DNA from: Clostridiales bacterium
GTDB lineage: Bacteria > Bacillota > Clostridia > Oscillospirales > Oscillospiraceae
DNA length: 64,000 nt
Assembly (NCBI GenBank): GCA_029265975.1
Contig: JAJUGN010000001.1
Coordinates: 1 to 64,000, forward strand
Direction of reading: 5' to 3'
The notes under the pieces are model-generated. The model made no database searches. It saw nothing but the letters and a program-made list of their open reading frames with translations, and was not told the origin of the DNA. Positions 52,084-61,669 of this stretch are shown here, piece after piece; the stretch's first letter is position 1; every line of letters starts with the position of its first letter. Made by a program: the position numbers and the translations under genes.

Positions 52084-53295
52084 TCAGCTTGATATCTTTC
52101 CGGCGGTGGAATAAAGATTGCCGGCGCCGTCCCGGGTTAGCACGTCGAGCTTGTCCCCGGTGATTTCCTCCTTGTAAGGATTAAGCTTGGAATTTATCAC
52201 CTTCAGCCAATCGTCCAGCTTTACGGTCACGCAGGCGGTCTCCATTGCGTAATCTTCATAGTTTGCCGGCATTGTCATAAAGTTTATATTGTCGCTCTTG
52301 ATATTGAGAAACTGGAGGCCGAACCAGACCATGTTGCCGGCTGAAAGGTTTGTTTCGACGTAATCCTTGAATATCTGAGCAAATTCGTTCACCTTTGTGG
52401 CGTTTCCTATTTTCAGACACTGCTTTGCGAGCGCCTTCATGAAACTCTGCTGCGTCGCGATGCGGTCTATGTCTGCCCTCGGGTATCCCGGCCCGAACTT
52501 TGAGCCCTCGTTGTTCTGCCTGAAGCGAACGACGCCGAGGGCGGCCTCGCCGTTTAAATGCTGGGGGCCGGCCATCAGATGGACTCGGAAATCCTGGATG
52601 TCGTCGTCATAATCCATGTTTACAGGAACGTCAAAATCAACGCCGCCCACCGTATCCACTATCTTCTCGAAAGCCTTTATGTCAATAACGGCGTAGCAGT
52701 CTACGGTAAACCCGAGAAGCGACTTGAGCTCGGCCTTCACCTTTTCAATATCTCCGCCGTTATGGGAATACATGCCGTTTGCCTTCTTGTAGCTGCGCGA
52801 CACGTTTATGAGCGTATCCCTCGGTATGCTGACTACGTTCAGAGTATTTGTGGCAGTATCTATGGACCCGACGAGTATAGTATCGGTAAGTCCCGCCTCC
52901 ACATCCTTGCCAAGCAGCAAAAATGTAAAAAATCCGGTTTTTCGCGTATAGGAGACAACATTTGCCGTCGAGGCGGAAGCGGTTGCAGAAGGCTTAGCCG
53001 TAGCAACGGACGGAGGCGTAACCTCCGGCGGACGGACGAGGCTCTTCCACAGCAAGGCTGCCGCGGCTGCCAGAATAAGCAGAATCGAAAGTATGAATAT
53101 CCTTTTCCGCCTTTTGTACCTCTGGTATCTTTCTATCATCCTATCGATGCGCTTCAGTTCTTCCGGGGTTCTGCGCCTTGTCGGTTCGTCGTCCTCATAA
53201 GGCCCTTCGGCCCGCGCCTCTTCAATTATTCTGTCATCGAATCTTCTCGGCGTTTGTCTTCTCCTCCGGCCGCTGTTTCCACCGTAAAGCTTCAT
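52084..53295 (-). CDS. LytR-CpsA-Psr family cell-wall polymer ligase
   Basis: A 403-residue protein with a very basic cytoplasmic N-terminus, one membrane helix (about 65-85), a Ser/Thr/Ala-rich stretch and an extracellular LCP domain: 'DTILVGSIDTATNTLNVVSIPRDT' region with the conserved Arg-Asp, 'MYSHNGGDIEKVK', 'VGGVDFDVPVNMDY' and 'RFRQNNEGSKFGPGYPRADIDRIATQQ' region with the conserved Arg residues. LCP enzymes attach teichoic acids or glycans to peptidoglycan. It overlaps the nadD-yqeK gene by four bases. Confidence 0.92.
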   Translation of the reverse strand: MKLYGGNSGRRRRQTPRRFDDRIIEEARAEGPYEDDEPTRRRTPEELKRIDRMIERYQRYKRRKRIFILSILLILAAAAALLWKSLVRPPEVTPPSVATAKPSATASASTANVVSYTRKTGFFTFLLLGKDVEAGLTDTILVGSIDTATNTLNVVSIPRDTLINVSRSYKKANGMYSHNGGDIEKVKAELKSLLGFTVDCYAVIDIKAFEKIVDTVGGVDFDVPVNMDYDDDIQDFRVHLMAGPQHLNGEAALGVVRFRQNNEGSKFGPGYPRADIDRIATQQSFMKALAKQCLKIGNATKVNEFAQIFKDYVETNLSAGNMVWFGLQFLNIKSDNINFMTMPANYEDYAMETACVTVKLDDWLKVINSKLNPYKEEITGDKLDVLTRDGAGNLYSTAGKISS

Positions 53296-54476
53296 TGCCC
53301 CAAAATGCTCCTTTTAAAGTACTCTATCGCCAACAGAGTATTCTGATGCGGAGTCTTTCCCCGTTCTGTTATTTCCGCAACAGTCATACTGAGCCCTTCA
53401 AGCATTGCGGAGTCGAGATCGCTGTACGCAAGGGCTCTCAGCTTTTCTACACCGTCAAAAGTCCTTGTCGGCTCTATGTAGTCAGATATATATATGATTT
53501 TTTCAAGAAGCGACATCCCGGCCTTCCCCGTGGTGTGCCATCTTATGGCGCTGCACACCTCTGAGGGCATTCCGAATTCATGCTCGGCCATCGCCGCCCC
53601 CGTGACGGAATGCAGGAGCTTCACTTCCCGCCTTTCGACAATATCGATTATGATACCATATTTTTCACATAATATCAACTGCTCTTCAAGGCTTAATTTT
53701 TTCGTCAGGTCATGCAGTATTGCGGCGCACCTTGCGTCTTCCACGTCCGCTCCCCATCTAAACGAAAGCGCGGCCGCCTCTTCCTCGCAGCCGAGCACAT
53801 GCGGCACGCGCTTGGGGTCAAGCATTTCGCCCGCCCTTTCCCTGAGCCAGCCGAATTCCGCCCGGGAGCCGAAAAGGCGGTTTTTAATGATGTAGGCATA
53901 AACTTCCGGGTCGAGGTATCTGAGGCCGTCTCTGTTTTTAAGCATCTCGCGCAGCTCGGAGGACGATATCTCCAGCGCGTCGTTTTCGGCCAAAACCACA
54001 TTTATGCCGTATTTTTTCCGCAGCTCCGCGGCCGCCGCCTTCAGCCTCTCCGTATCAGCCCGCCTCGAAAGCGCGCAAACGTATACGTTCCTTTTCAGCC
54101 AATCGAAATTATTCCATTTTTCGAAACATTCCAGCATGTCGCCGCCCATTATGAGCCACAATTCTGCATTGGGATGCTTCTCCTTAAACGTCCTGACGGT
54201 TTCGTCTGTGTAGCTTGTTCCCCCGCGTTTTATCTCTATATCTGAAACCTCGGCGTTTTCAATGTTCTTAAGCGCAAGTCTCAGCATCTCAAGGCGCATC
54301 TCGCCTGAGGCCGCCTCAGGGGGAAGCTCCTTATGCGGCGGAACGGCGGCCGGAATAAATATCAGTTTTGTTAAGCCGAGCTTATCCGACGCGGCTTTCG
54401 CGGCGGCGACATGACCGAGATGAACAGGGTCAAAGGTGCCTCCGAATATGCCTATTTTTTCTCTTTCAAGCGCCAT
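53292..54476 (-). CDS. nadD: NadD-YqeK fusion: nicotinate-nucleotide adenylyltransferase plus HD hydrolase
   Basis: A 394-residue fusion. Residues 1-200 are NadD: 'GIFGGTFDPVHLGH' (nucleotidyltransferase HxGH), 'PHKELPPEA' and 'ISSSELREML' (ISSTxxR-type). Residues about 205-394 are a YqeK-type HD-domain protein: 'HVLGCEEEAAAL', 'AILHDLTK', 'LLHSVTGAAMAEHEFG', 'IRWHTTGKAGMSLLEKIIYISDYIEP'. NadD makes deamido-NAD; YqeK hydrolyses Ap4A. In Bacillus they are adjacent separate genes; here there is one frame with no stop. It lies between yhbY and the LCP gene. Confidence 0.92.
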   Translation of the reverse strand: MALEREKIGIFGGTFDPVHLGHVAAAKAASDKLGLTKLIFIPAAVPPHKELPPEAASGEMRLEMLRLALKNIENAEVSDIEIKRGGTSYTDETVRTFKEKHPNAELWLIMGGDMLECFEKWNNFDWLKRNVYVCALSRRADTERLKAAAAELRKKYGINVVLAENDALEISSSELREMLKNRDGLRYLDPEVYAYIIKNRLFGSRAEFGWLRERAGEMLDPKRVPHVLGCEEEAAALSFRWGADVEDARCAAILHDLTKKLSLEEQLILCEKYGIIIDIVERREVKLLHSVTGAAMAEHEFGMPSEVCSAIRWHTTGKAGMSLLEKIIYISDYIEPTRTFDGVEKLRALAYSDLDSAMLEGLSMTVAEITERGKTPHQNTLLAIEYFKRSILGQ

Positions 54477-54495
54477 TCTCCATCCCCCGCAAGCT

Positions 54496-54789
54496 CTATT
54501 TTACAAGCTGGATCCCCGGCTTTTCCCTGTTTTCTTTGTAGATGACGAATCTCGTGCCTATAACCTGAACCGGCTCCGCCCCGGTAAGCCTCGCCATCTC
54601 GTCGCAGGCTTCCCTCGCCGTGAGCATGGAGTTTTCAAGAACCCTGCATTTTATAAGCTCCCTCGCCTTTAGTGCGTCTGCAGCCTGTTTAACTATATTC
54701 TCCGTTATGCCGCCTTTTCCGATGTGCACTATCGTCTCCTGGGAGTTCGCCAGGGAACGGAGCTGCGCCCTCTGTTTGCTCGTCAGCAT
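54496..54789 (-). CDS. yhbY: YhbY-family RNA-binding protein
   Basis: A 97-residue CRM-domain protein: 'LTSKQRAQLRSLANSQETIVHIGKGGI' region with the GxxG loop, then 'ELIKCRVLEN' and 'VIGTRFVIYKEN'. YhbY binds pre-50S ribosomal particles. Length is typical. Located between rdgB and nadD-yqeK, a common Firmicutes arrangement. Confidence 0.93.
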   Translation of the reverse strand: MLTSKQRAQLRSLANSQETIVHIGKGGITENIVKQAADALKARELIKCRVLENSMLTAREACDEMARLTGAEPVQVIGTRFVIYKENREKPGIQLVK

Positions 54790-54805
54790 ATATTTTCTCC
54801 CCGTT

Positions 54806-55402
54806 TTAGTATTTCAAGTCTGAATTTTCCAATTTTATTTTCAGCTCCCTGAGCGCCTTCGCCCTGTGCGAAATGGAGTTTTTCAGGCCGGCATCCATTT
54901 CCGCCATTGTCTGACCGTATTCCGGGACAAAAAACAGAGGATCATAGCCGAAGCCGCCGGCGCCCCTGAATTCCCTCAGTATTTCGCCGCGGCACTCCCC
55001 CCTCGCGCTTATCCTCCTGCCGTCGGGAAATGCGCAGACAATCACGGATATAAACGACGCCTCACGGCGGATTTCTCCCTCCATGGCCCGGAGAAGGTGC
55101 TGGCAGCGCTCGAAATCGTTTCTGCAGCTTTCTCCGCCGAAGCGGGCGGAATATACGCCCGGCCTTCCCCCGAGAGCGTCCACCGAAAGGCCGGAATCGT
55201 CCGCAATGGCCGGCATATTAGCGGCGCGCATAACGGCTTCCGCTTTTAAGAGGGCGTTTTCCTCAAAGCTTTCCCCTGTCTCCTCGACTTCCACGTTCAC
55301 GCCGGCTTCGCTCTGTGTTATTACCTCTATACCCAATTCGGAGAGAATAGCGCGCATTTCTCCGAGCTTTTTCTTATTATTGCTCGCAAGCACAAACTTC
55401 AT
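54806..55402 (-). CDS. rdgB: XTP/dITP diphosphatase (RdgB/HAM1)
   Basis: A 198-residue house-cleaning nucleotidase. 'LASNNKKKLGEM' (SNNxxK), 'ADDSGLSVDALGGRPGVYSARF', 'GFGYDPLFF' and the end 'SHRAKALREL' are the family's substrate and metal sites. It hydrolyses deaminated purine nucleotides to monophosphates. Length is normal. It lies 3 bp after ftsY, so it is probably in the same transcript. Confidence 0.95.
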   Translation of the reverse strand: MKFVLASNNKKKLGEMRAILSELGIEVITQSEAGVNVEVEETGESFEENALLKAEAVMRAANMPAIADDSGLSVDALGGRPGVYSARFGGESCRNDFERCQHLLRAMEGEIRREASFISVIVCAFPDGRRISARGECRGEILREFRGAGGFGYDPLFFVPEYGQTMAEMDAGLKNSISHRAKALRELKIKLENSDLKY

Positions 55403-55405
55403 ATT

Positions 55406-56314
55406 TCACCTCAGGAGCGCGTCCACAAAAGCCTCCGGCTCAAAGTCAAGAAGGTCGTCCGCCTGCTCGCCCACCCCAACAAACCTTACGGGAAGGCCGA
55501 GCTCGTGGGCAATCGCAAACACGATCCCTCCGCGGGCAGTTCCGTCAAGCTTTGTCAGCACGAGGCCCGTTACTCCAGCGGCCTCCCTGAACTGCTTGGC
55601 CTGTATAAGCCCGTTCTGGCCGGTCGTTGCGTCAAGAACCAGAAGCGTTTCCCTGTCGCAGCCGGGAAGCTCCCTGTCTATTATGCGGCTGATTTTTGAG
55701 AGCTCGTTCATAAGGTTCTGCTTGTTGTGGAGCCTTCCGGCCGTATCGCAGATTACAATGTCGGCGCCCCTCGATTTGGCGGCGGAAATGGCGTCAAAAA
55801 CCACCGAGGCGGGATCCGAGCCTTCCTCGTGCCTTACAAGGTCGGCCCCGGACCTGTCCGCCCAGATCTTAAGCTGTTCCGCGGCGGCGGCCCTGAAGGT
55901 GTCGCCCGCGCACATCAAAACGCGCTTGCCATCCTTCGCGAAACGCGACGAGAGCTTTCCTATCGTAGTGGTCTTGCCGACGCCGTTTACGCCTATCATC
56001 AGTATCACGGAAGGCTTTGTGGCAAGCTTAATGCCGCCGTCTTCAAATTTCAGAATCTCGAGCAGTATCTCCGAGAGCGCGCCCTTCAGCTCTTCCGCGC
56101 CTCGGAGGCCCCTGGACTTCGTAACTTCCCTGAGCTTTTCTACTGCGCTTACGGCGAGTTCTGCGCCGAGGTCCGCGGCTATCAAGGTTTCCTCAAGCTC
56201 CTCAAAGAATTCCTCGTTTGCGCCCGTGAAGGAATCGAACATTCCCTTGAGCTGCACCGTAATATTCTTTCTTGTTTTGGACAGGCCCTCGAATATCTTA
56301 TCAAAAAACGACAT
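55406..56314 (-). CDS. ftsY: Signal recognition particle receptor FtsY
   Basis: A 302-residue FtsY of the short type (no acidic A domain). The N domain covers 1-90; the G domain has G1 'GVNGVGKTTTIGKL', 'DTFRAAAAEQL', G3 'DTAGRLHNK' and G4 'TKLDGTARGG'. It docks the SRP-ribosome complex at the membrane. Position after smc is the conserved Firmicutes order. The gene begins 10 bp after the smc stop. Confidence 0.96.
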   Translation of the reverse strand: MSFFDKIFEGLSKTRKNITVQLKGMFDSFTGANEEFFEELEETLIAADLGAELAVSAVEKLREVTKSRGLRGAEELKGALSEILLEILKFEDGGIKLATKPSVILMIGVNGVGKTTTIGKLSSRFAKDGKRVLMCAGDTFRAAAAEQLKIWADRSGADLVRHEEGSDPASVVFDAISAAKSRGADIVICDTAGRLHNKQNLMNELSKISRIIDRELPGCDRETLLVLDATTGQNGLIQAKQFREAAGVTGLVLTKLDGTARGGIVFAIAHELGLPVRFVGVGEQADDLLDFEPEAFVDALLR

Positions 56315-56324
56315 CTATTTTCTC

Positions 56325-59300
56325 CTATGCAGTCATTATACCTTTTTCTGTATCGCTCAAATCAATGCTCAGAATTTTGGACACTCCCTGCTCCTGCATT
56401 GTGACTCCGTAAAGGACGTCCGCCTCCTCCATCGTGCCGCGCCGGTGAGTTATGACTATGAACTGTGTGCTTCGTGACATGCGCCTCATATATTCCGCAA
56501 AGCGCGCAACGTTTGCGTCGTCAAGCGCGGCCTCGATTTCGTCCATTACGCAGAAAGGGGTCGGGCGCACCTTAAGTATCGCGAAAAACAGCGCGATTGC
56601 CACAAAGGCTTTCTCGCCTCCGGATAGAAGGGTTATCGTCTTAAGCGATTTTCCCGGAGGCTGAACCCTTATTTCTATTCCGCAGTTCAGAATGTCTTCC
56701 TCGTCCTCAAGCTCCAGCGAGGCTTTCCCGCCCCCGAAAAGCTCCGTGAAGGTTTCCTGGAACCTTTCGTTGATGGCTTTGAACTCGTGCGAGAAAATCT
56801 GCTTCATTTCCGAGGTTATGCTTCTGATTATTCGCTCCGTTTCCTTTTTCGCCAGTTCGATATCGTCGCGCTGGCTCACGAGATAATTATAGCGTTCGCT
56901 TATCCTGTCGTATTCCTCAATGGCTCCCAGATTGGGCGTTCCGAGGGACGCTATGTCCCTTTTCAGCTCGGCTATCTGGCGCTGCGCCTTCTGCAGACTC
57001 TCATACTCCACCCTGACGGACTCGGCCGAGGTCCTGCTGAGGCCGTAAGTGTCCCAAAGCTTGTCCACTATCTGCTTTTCTTCCATATCCGCGGCAAGCT
57101 TTTTCTGTTCAAGACGCGAAAATTCCTTTTCCAACTCAAGAATATTTCTGCTCTTTTCCTGGGCATCCTTCTCCGTTTTTGTGCGCCGGGCTTCCAGCGC
57201 AAGCTTTCCGTTTATTATGTCCGAAAGCTGCTTTTTATTCCGTTCGATATCGGCTTTTACCGCTTCCAGGCGCTTTTCCTGCTGCTCAAGCTGCGAAAGT
57301 ATCTGCTCGTTTTGGGTTTTCAGGCCGCATATGTCGGCAATCCTCTGATCCTTGTCGCCTGAGATGGTCCGGTTGAGCGCGTCGAGCTCCTCGATAGCCC
57401 TGCGGGTTGCTGTACGCTCGGCGTCCAGAGAGGCAGCCTTCGTTCGCAGCTCGGCCAGCCTATCGGAAAGCTCCGCGCTTTTTGCAGCAAGCTCCTCTTT
57501 TCCTGACGAAAGCCTTTCCGCTTCGGACCTTCGGAGCTGCGCGGATTTCTCATGCTCCGCAATGAAAGCCCTCGCTTCGGCAATTTCCCTTTCGCATTTG
57601 AGAGTGCGCTCGGCGACGTTTCCGATGCTGAGCCTCAGCGTTTCGCAGTTGTCCTTAAGCGCGGATATCAGGAGCTTATGCTGGGAAATCTCTGATTCGG
57701 CCTTGAGGATGCCGTCCTCAAGACGTCTTTTCTCGCTTTCCGCAAGCTCAAGCTCGTAACTTACCGCCGAAAGCTCCCTTTCGGCTTCTGCAAGCTCCTT
57801 TTCCAGGGCCGCATACTCCGCGGCAAGCTTAAGCTCCTGCTCCCTGAGCCGCGTTATCTCGTTTGCTCTTGAAAGAATGCCGGCACTATTCGACGCGCTC
57901 CCGCCCGTCATGGAGCCTCCGGCGTTTATCACCTGTCCGTCAAGCGTCACGATTCTGAAGCGGTTTGAATATTTCCTGGCTATCCTTATCGCGCTGTCCA
58001 TATCCTCAGCTACGGCGGTGCGGCCCAGAAGGTTTATAATGATCTGCTCGTACCTTTTGTCGAAGCTCACCAGATTTGACGCTATGCCCTGAAAGCCCTC
58101 CTCGTTTTCAAGGCCCTGCTCCCTGAGAATGGTCCCCCTTATCGCGGAAAGCGGAAGGAATGTCGCCCTGCCGCCGTCGCGGCGTTTCAAAAAGCTTATC
58201 GCCGCCTTTCCGTCCTCCTCGCGATCTACGATAATGCTTTGCGCGGAGGCGCCGAGAGCGGTCTCGATTGAAAGGGCGAATTTGTCGGGGGCTTTCACCG
58301 CATTCGCCACAGGTCCGTGAATATTTCTGAGAGCGCCCCTTGAGCTTTCCTGCATGACAAGCTTTACCGATTTTGAATAACCTTCGTATTCCTTTTCCAT
58401 CTCGCTCAGCATGGCAATCCGAGATTTAAGGGCGCTCTGCTCCATTTTTAGCCTGGTGCTCTTTTCCCTCAGCGCCTCAGCCTTATTGAGACGGGATTTT
58501 TGCCTTAGCCTATGGCCGTTAATTACGTTGGAAAGCGTCGTTTCCTCTTCTTTCATGGCGGAAAGCTCCGCTTCACGTGAAACAAATATTTCCATTTCGG
58601 CTTCCAGGCGCTGATTCACCGCGGAAAGCTCGCCTGAAAGAGAGGCTTCGCGGTCGCAGAGCTCCTGAAGCGAGGATGCAAGCGCGGACAGCGTTTCCTT
58701 AGCTTCGGCCGTCAGCGCGAGCTCCGATGATTCGGAGCTCAGCAGCTCGTTGACCCTTGCGGCAAGTTCGTCGGCGGACGCGCAGTTTTTCTCAAAATCG
58801 TCGAGCAGGAGCTGTGTCTGCGACTCAATTGCCGATTTTTCCGCGTCTATTTGCTCTATTCTTGTTCTTCTCTGCTCTATCTGACCGCTAAGCGCCTCGG
58901 CTCTGCCCTCGTGCTCGGAAAGCTCCGCCTCAAGCCTTTTAAGGCTTTCAAAGTTGTTCCGGAGATTTGCCCTCAGAACCGCGGCCGAGCTTTCAAGCTC
59001 CGACGACGAGGCTTCAAGCCCCGATATCGTTTCGCGTAAGGCTTCCGCTTCCATATCCTTGGCGCGCATCTCCTCGGACAGCTTTTCGGTTTCCGAATAA
59101 AGCTCCTCCACAAGCCTGTTTTCGTTTTCAAGCTGCAGCCTTGCGCTGTTGAAGTCATGCTCCGATTTGAGCGCCGAAACCCTGAGCTTTTCAAGCGTTT
59201 CAAGCCATACGGATACCTCGAGGGACCGAAGCTGATCCCTGAGCAAAAGGTATTTCTTTGCCGTTTCCGCCTGACGGCGCATCGGCTCTATCTGGATTTC

Positions 59301-59894
59301 AAGCTCTGAAATCTTATCGCTTACACGCAGCAGGTTCTCGTCTGTCCGTTCAAGCTTCCGCTCCGCTTCTTCCTTTCTATGGCGGAACCTGGAGATTCCC
59401 GCCGCTTCCTCAAAAATTTCGCGTCTGTCGGTGCTCTTTTCGGACAGTATATTGTCGATTTTTCCCTGTCCGATTATCGAATATCCGTCTTTTCCGAGAC
59501 CGGTATCCATAAACAGCTCGTAAATGTCCTTCAGTCGGACGGATTTCTTATTGATGCAGTACTCGCTTTCTCCGCTGCGGTAGTAGCGCCTCGTGACCAT
59601 TACTTCCGAGCCCTCGATATTGAAAAGGCCGTCGCTGTTGTCCAGAATAAGCGATACCTGGGCGAAGCCCAGCTGTCCCCGATTCTGGGTCCCGCCGAAA
59701 ATTACGTCCTCCATTTTGCCGCTGCGGATCGTCTTCGTGCTCTGTTCGCCCAGCACCCAGCTTACGGCGTCGGATATATTCGATTTTCCGCTGCCGTTCG
59801 GCCCTACTATAACCGTAATGCTTTTATCGAAAGTCAGCCTGGTTTTTTCGGGGAACGATTTGAAGCCCTGGATTTCTAGCGCCTTCAGGTACAA
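56325..59894 (-). CDS. smc: Chromosome segregation protein SMC
   Basis: A 1189-residue SMC. The N-terminal head has 'LKALEIQGFKSFPEKTRL' and Walker A 'GPNGSGKSN'; a long coiled coil follows; the hinge lies about 505-650 ('VANAVKAPDKFALSIETALG' region); a second coiled coil; then the C-terminal head with signature 'LLSGGEKAFVAIAL' and Walker B 'PFCVMDEIEAALD'. It compacts and separates chromosomes with ScpA and ScpB. Start TTG 59894 follows GGGAG at nine bases and gives the family N-terminus; a frame start at 60014 would add 40 unrelated residues. The coding GC is high and even, unlike the island. Confidence 0.96.
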   Translation of the reverse strand: MYLKALEIQGFKSFPEKTRLTFDKSITVIVGPNGSGKSNISDAVSWVLGEQSTKTIRSGKMEDVIFGGTQNRGQLGFAQVSLILDNSDGLFNIEGSEVMVTRRYYRSGESEYCINKKSVRLKDIYELFMDTGLGKDGYSIIGQGKIDNILSEKSTDRREIFEEAAGISRFRHRKEEAERKLERTDENLLRVSDKISELEIQIEPMRRQAETAKKYLLLRDQLRSLEVSVWLETLEKLRVSALKSEHDFNSARLQLENENRLVEELYSETEKLSEEMRAKDMEAEALRETISGLEASSSELESSAAVLRANLRNNFESLKRLEAELSEHEGRAEALSGQIEQRRTRIEQIDAEKSAIESQTQLLLDDFEKNCASADELAARVNELLSSESSELALTAEAKETLSALASSLQELCDREASLSGELSAVNQRLEAEMEIFVSREAELSAMKEEETTLSNVINGHRLRQKSRLNKAEALREKSTRLKMEQSALKSRIAMLSEMEKEYEGYSKSVKLVMQESSRGALRNIHGPVANAVKAPDKFALSIETALGASAQSIIVDREEDGKAAISFLKRRDGGRATFLPLSAIRGTILREQGLENEEGFQGIASNLVSFDKRYEQIIINLLGRTAVAEDMDSAIRIARKYSNRFRIVTLDGQVINAGGSMTGGSASNSAGILSRANEITRLREQELKLAAEYAALEKELAEAERELSAVSYELELAESEKRRLEDGILKAESEISQHKLLISALKDNCETLRLSIGNVAERTLKCEREIAEARAFIAEHEKSAQLRRSEAERLSSGKEELAAKSAELSDRLAELRTKAASLDAERTATRRAIEELDALNRTISGDKDQRIADICGLKTQNEQILSQLEQQEKRLEAVKADIERNKKQLSDIINGKLALEARRTKTEKDAQEKSRNILELEKEFSRLEQKKLAADMEEKQIVDKLWDTYGLSRTSAESVRVEYESLQKAQRQIAELKRDIASLGTPNLGAIEEYDRISERYNYLVSQRDDIELAKKETERIIRSITSEMKQIFSHEFKAINERFQETFTELFGGGKASLELEDEEDILNCGIEIRVQPPGKSLKTITLLSGGEKAFVAIALFFAILKVRPTPFCVMDEIEAALDDANVARFAEYMRRMSRSTQFIVITHRRGTMEEADVLYGVTMQEQGVSKILSIDLSDTEKGIMTA

Positions 59895-59964
59895 AAGCAA
59901 ACACTCCCAGTTTAACAGCAATTTTCTTATCAGTATATCTTTTTTCAGGAGTCCTTTCAAGAAT

Positions 59965-60975
59965 TTAATGCAAAATAGCAACCTTTTTGCCGCTCGGCAC
60001 TTCAGTCTCAACAATTTTTACCGTGTTGAGTCCGTATTCATTGATCAAGGCGTAAATATTGCTTCTCTTCTGCCCGGTCATTAGGGAAACGCAGCCCCGC
60101 CCGACTCCGAGCACGAGGTCCCTGTCATGCCGAGCAGATGACAGCAGCTCTCTCGCGCAGTTCAGGTAAGCTCTCGAACGCGCGAGCTCCCCCAGAGCAG
60201 GGTGGTAGGCGCCGCCGGCCGCTTCGCCCCCGGAAAGCTCGTCTGTGGGATTAAGCCCGAAACGTATGACAGGTATGTCGGCTTCCTCAAAAAGCGTTAT
60301 AAGCCTTGCACCCAGGTCTACCGCGGCTTCCACGCTGTGCTCGCCGTACTCCCCCTTTTCCCAGAGCTCGTAAAGCGCAGTGTCCCTTATTATCACGGTA
60401 GGGTATATCCGCACGCCGTCCGGAGACAGGGAAATTAGTTTTTTTGCGGTGAAAATGGATTTTTCATCAGTATCTCCAGGCAGCCCCGTCATCATCTGAA
60501 GTATGAGGCCGAGTCCTAATTTCTTAATAAGCTTTGCGGCCCGTTCGGTGTCCGCGGAGCAGTGTCCCCTGCCCGAAGCTTTCAACACCTCGTCGTCCAT
60601 GGACTGGGCGCCAAGCTCCACGGTTTTCACCCCGTAGTCGCAAAGCCTTTTAAGACGCTGCTCATCGACGGCGTCCGGCCTTGTTGAAACCCGTATTTCG
60701 CTTATAGCTCCGGAACGCAAAAATGGCAACGCCGCTTCGAGGAGCGCAATCTGCTCCTCCGCAGGAATTGCCGTAAAGCTGCCTCCGTAAAAAGCGAGCT
60801 CCGCCGACGCGTCGGCCGGAAGCCATTTTATCACGGACTCTATTGCTTTTTTTACAGTTTCTCCGTCCGCCGGTTCGCGCTTTCCCGATATCTTGCGCTG
60901 GTTGCAGAAAACGCAGTCGTTTGGGCAGCCGAGGTGCGGCACGAAAACCGGAATAATGTGTCTTTTAGGCTTCAT
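59965..60975 (-). CDS. Radical SAM protein (Elp3-like, rnc-smc neighbour)
   Basis: A 336-residue radical SAM protein. The cluster motif Cx3Cx2C is in 'LGCPNDCVFCNQ' near residue 17-24, with 'AFYGGSFTAIP' and 'VSTRPDAVDEQRL' following, as in the Elp3-type core, but without a GNAT domain. Similar genes commonly sit between rnc and smc in Clostridia; the reaction is not established and they are often labelled 'coproporphyrinogen-like' or 'Elp3-like'. It overlaps rnc by 11 bases and precedes smc by 70 bp. Confidence 0.85.
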   Translation of the reverse strand: MKPKRHIIPVFVPHLGCPNDCVFCNQRKISGKREPADGETVKKAIESVIKWLPADASAELAFYGGSFTAIPAEEQIALLEAALPFLRSGAISEIRVSTRPDAVDEQRLKRLCDYGVKTVELGAQSMDDEVLKASGRGHCSADTERAAKLIKKLGLGLILQMMTGLPGDTDEKSIFTAKKLISLSPDGVRIYPTVIIRDTALYELWEKGEYGEHSVEAAVDLGARLITLFEEADIPVIRFGLNPTDELSGGEAAGGAYHPALGELARSRAYLNCARELLSSARHDRDLVLGVGRGCVSLMTGQKRSNIYALINEYGLNTVKIVETEVPSGKKVAILH

Positions 60976-61651
60976 TGTCCAAATCAGAAAGCGCGTTCTT
61001 GGCCGCTTCCTGCTCCGCTTCCTTCTTGCTTTTTCCGCTGCCTACGCCTATGCGCGCTCCGTTAAGCAGCACCTCCGCTTCAAACTGCTTGCAGTGGTCA
61101 GGTCCGCTTTCGGAAATTATATTGTAGGAAAGCTGGTTCCCGCTTTTTCTCTGAATCAATTCCTGAAGGGCCGTTTTATAATCGCGCAGCTTGTTTTTTT
61201 CATCCAGCGAAGACAGGATAAACTTGAGTATGAAGGCGTGCACATGGTCTTTCCCGCCGTCCAGATAGAGCGCGGCTATAATCGCCTCAACAGCATCGGC
61301 CAGTATGGAGGGGCGCGACCTTCCGTTTCCGCTCTCCTCGCCCTTCCCCAGCCTGATAAAATCCCCCAGGCGGATTTTCTTCGACGCCTCGAAAAGGCTG
61401 CGCTCACAGACAAGCTCGGCGCGGAGCCTTGTCATTTCGCCTTCGGGCATGTTCGGAAACTCTTTGTACAGATACCTTGCAACAGACATCCCGAGGATGG
61501 AGTCGCCCAAGAATTCGAGACGCTCGTTGCATACCGCTCCGGCGCCGCGATTTTCGTTTGCATAGGATCTGTGAGTAAGGGCCGTCAGTAAAAGCTCACG
61601 GTTTTTGAACTCATATCCGAGGATGCGTTCAAGTTCTTTAAGTTCGTTCAT
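60965..61651 (-). CDS. rnc: Ribonuclease III
   Basis: A 228-residue RNase III. The catalytic domain has the signature 'NERLEFLGDSILGM' (Glu and Asp metal ligands) and 'LADAVEAIIAALYLDGG'; a C-terminal dsRNA-binding domain begins near 155 ('YKTALQELIQRK') and ends with 'GSGKSKKEAEQEAAKNAL'. It processes rRNA and double-stranded RNA. Start ATG 61651 is set by GGGAGTGG upstream; an earlier ATG at 61687 lies within the hairpin. A perfect hairpin sits 20 bp upstream between acpP and rnc. Confidence 0.95.
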   Translation of the reverse strand: MNELKELERILGYEFKNRELLLTALTHRSYANENRGAGAVCNERLEFLGDSILGMSVARYLYKEFPNMPEGEMTRLRAELVCERSLFEASKKIRLGDFIRLGKGEESGNGRSRPSILADAVEAIIAALYLDGGKDHVHAFILKFILSSLDEKNKLRDYKTALQELIQRKSGNQLSYNIISESGPDHCKQFEAEVLLNGARIGVGSGKSKKEAEQEAAKNALSDLDNEA

Positions 61652-61669
61652 GTGATCGAGCCACTCCCA

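Noticed and set aside
55083-56477. 464-codon plus-strand frame antisense to rdgB and ftsY
   Set aside because: Ser/Pro/Ala-rich shadow frame of GC-rich genes that are certain on the other strand.
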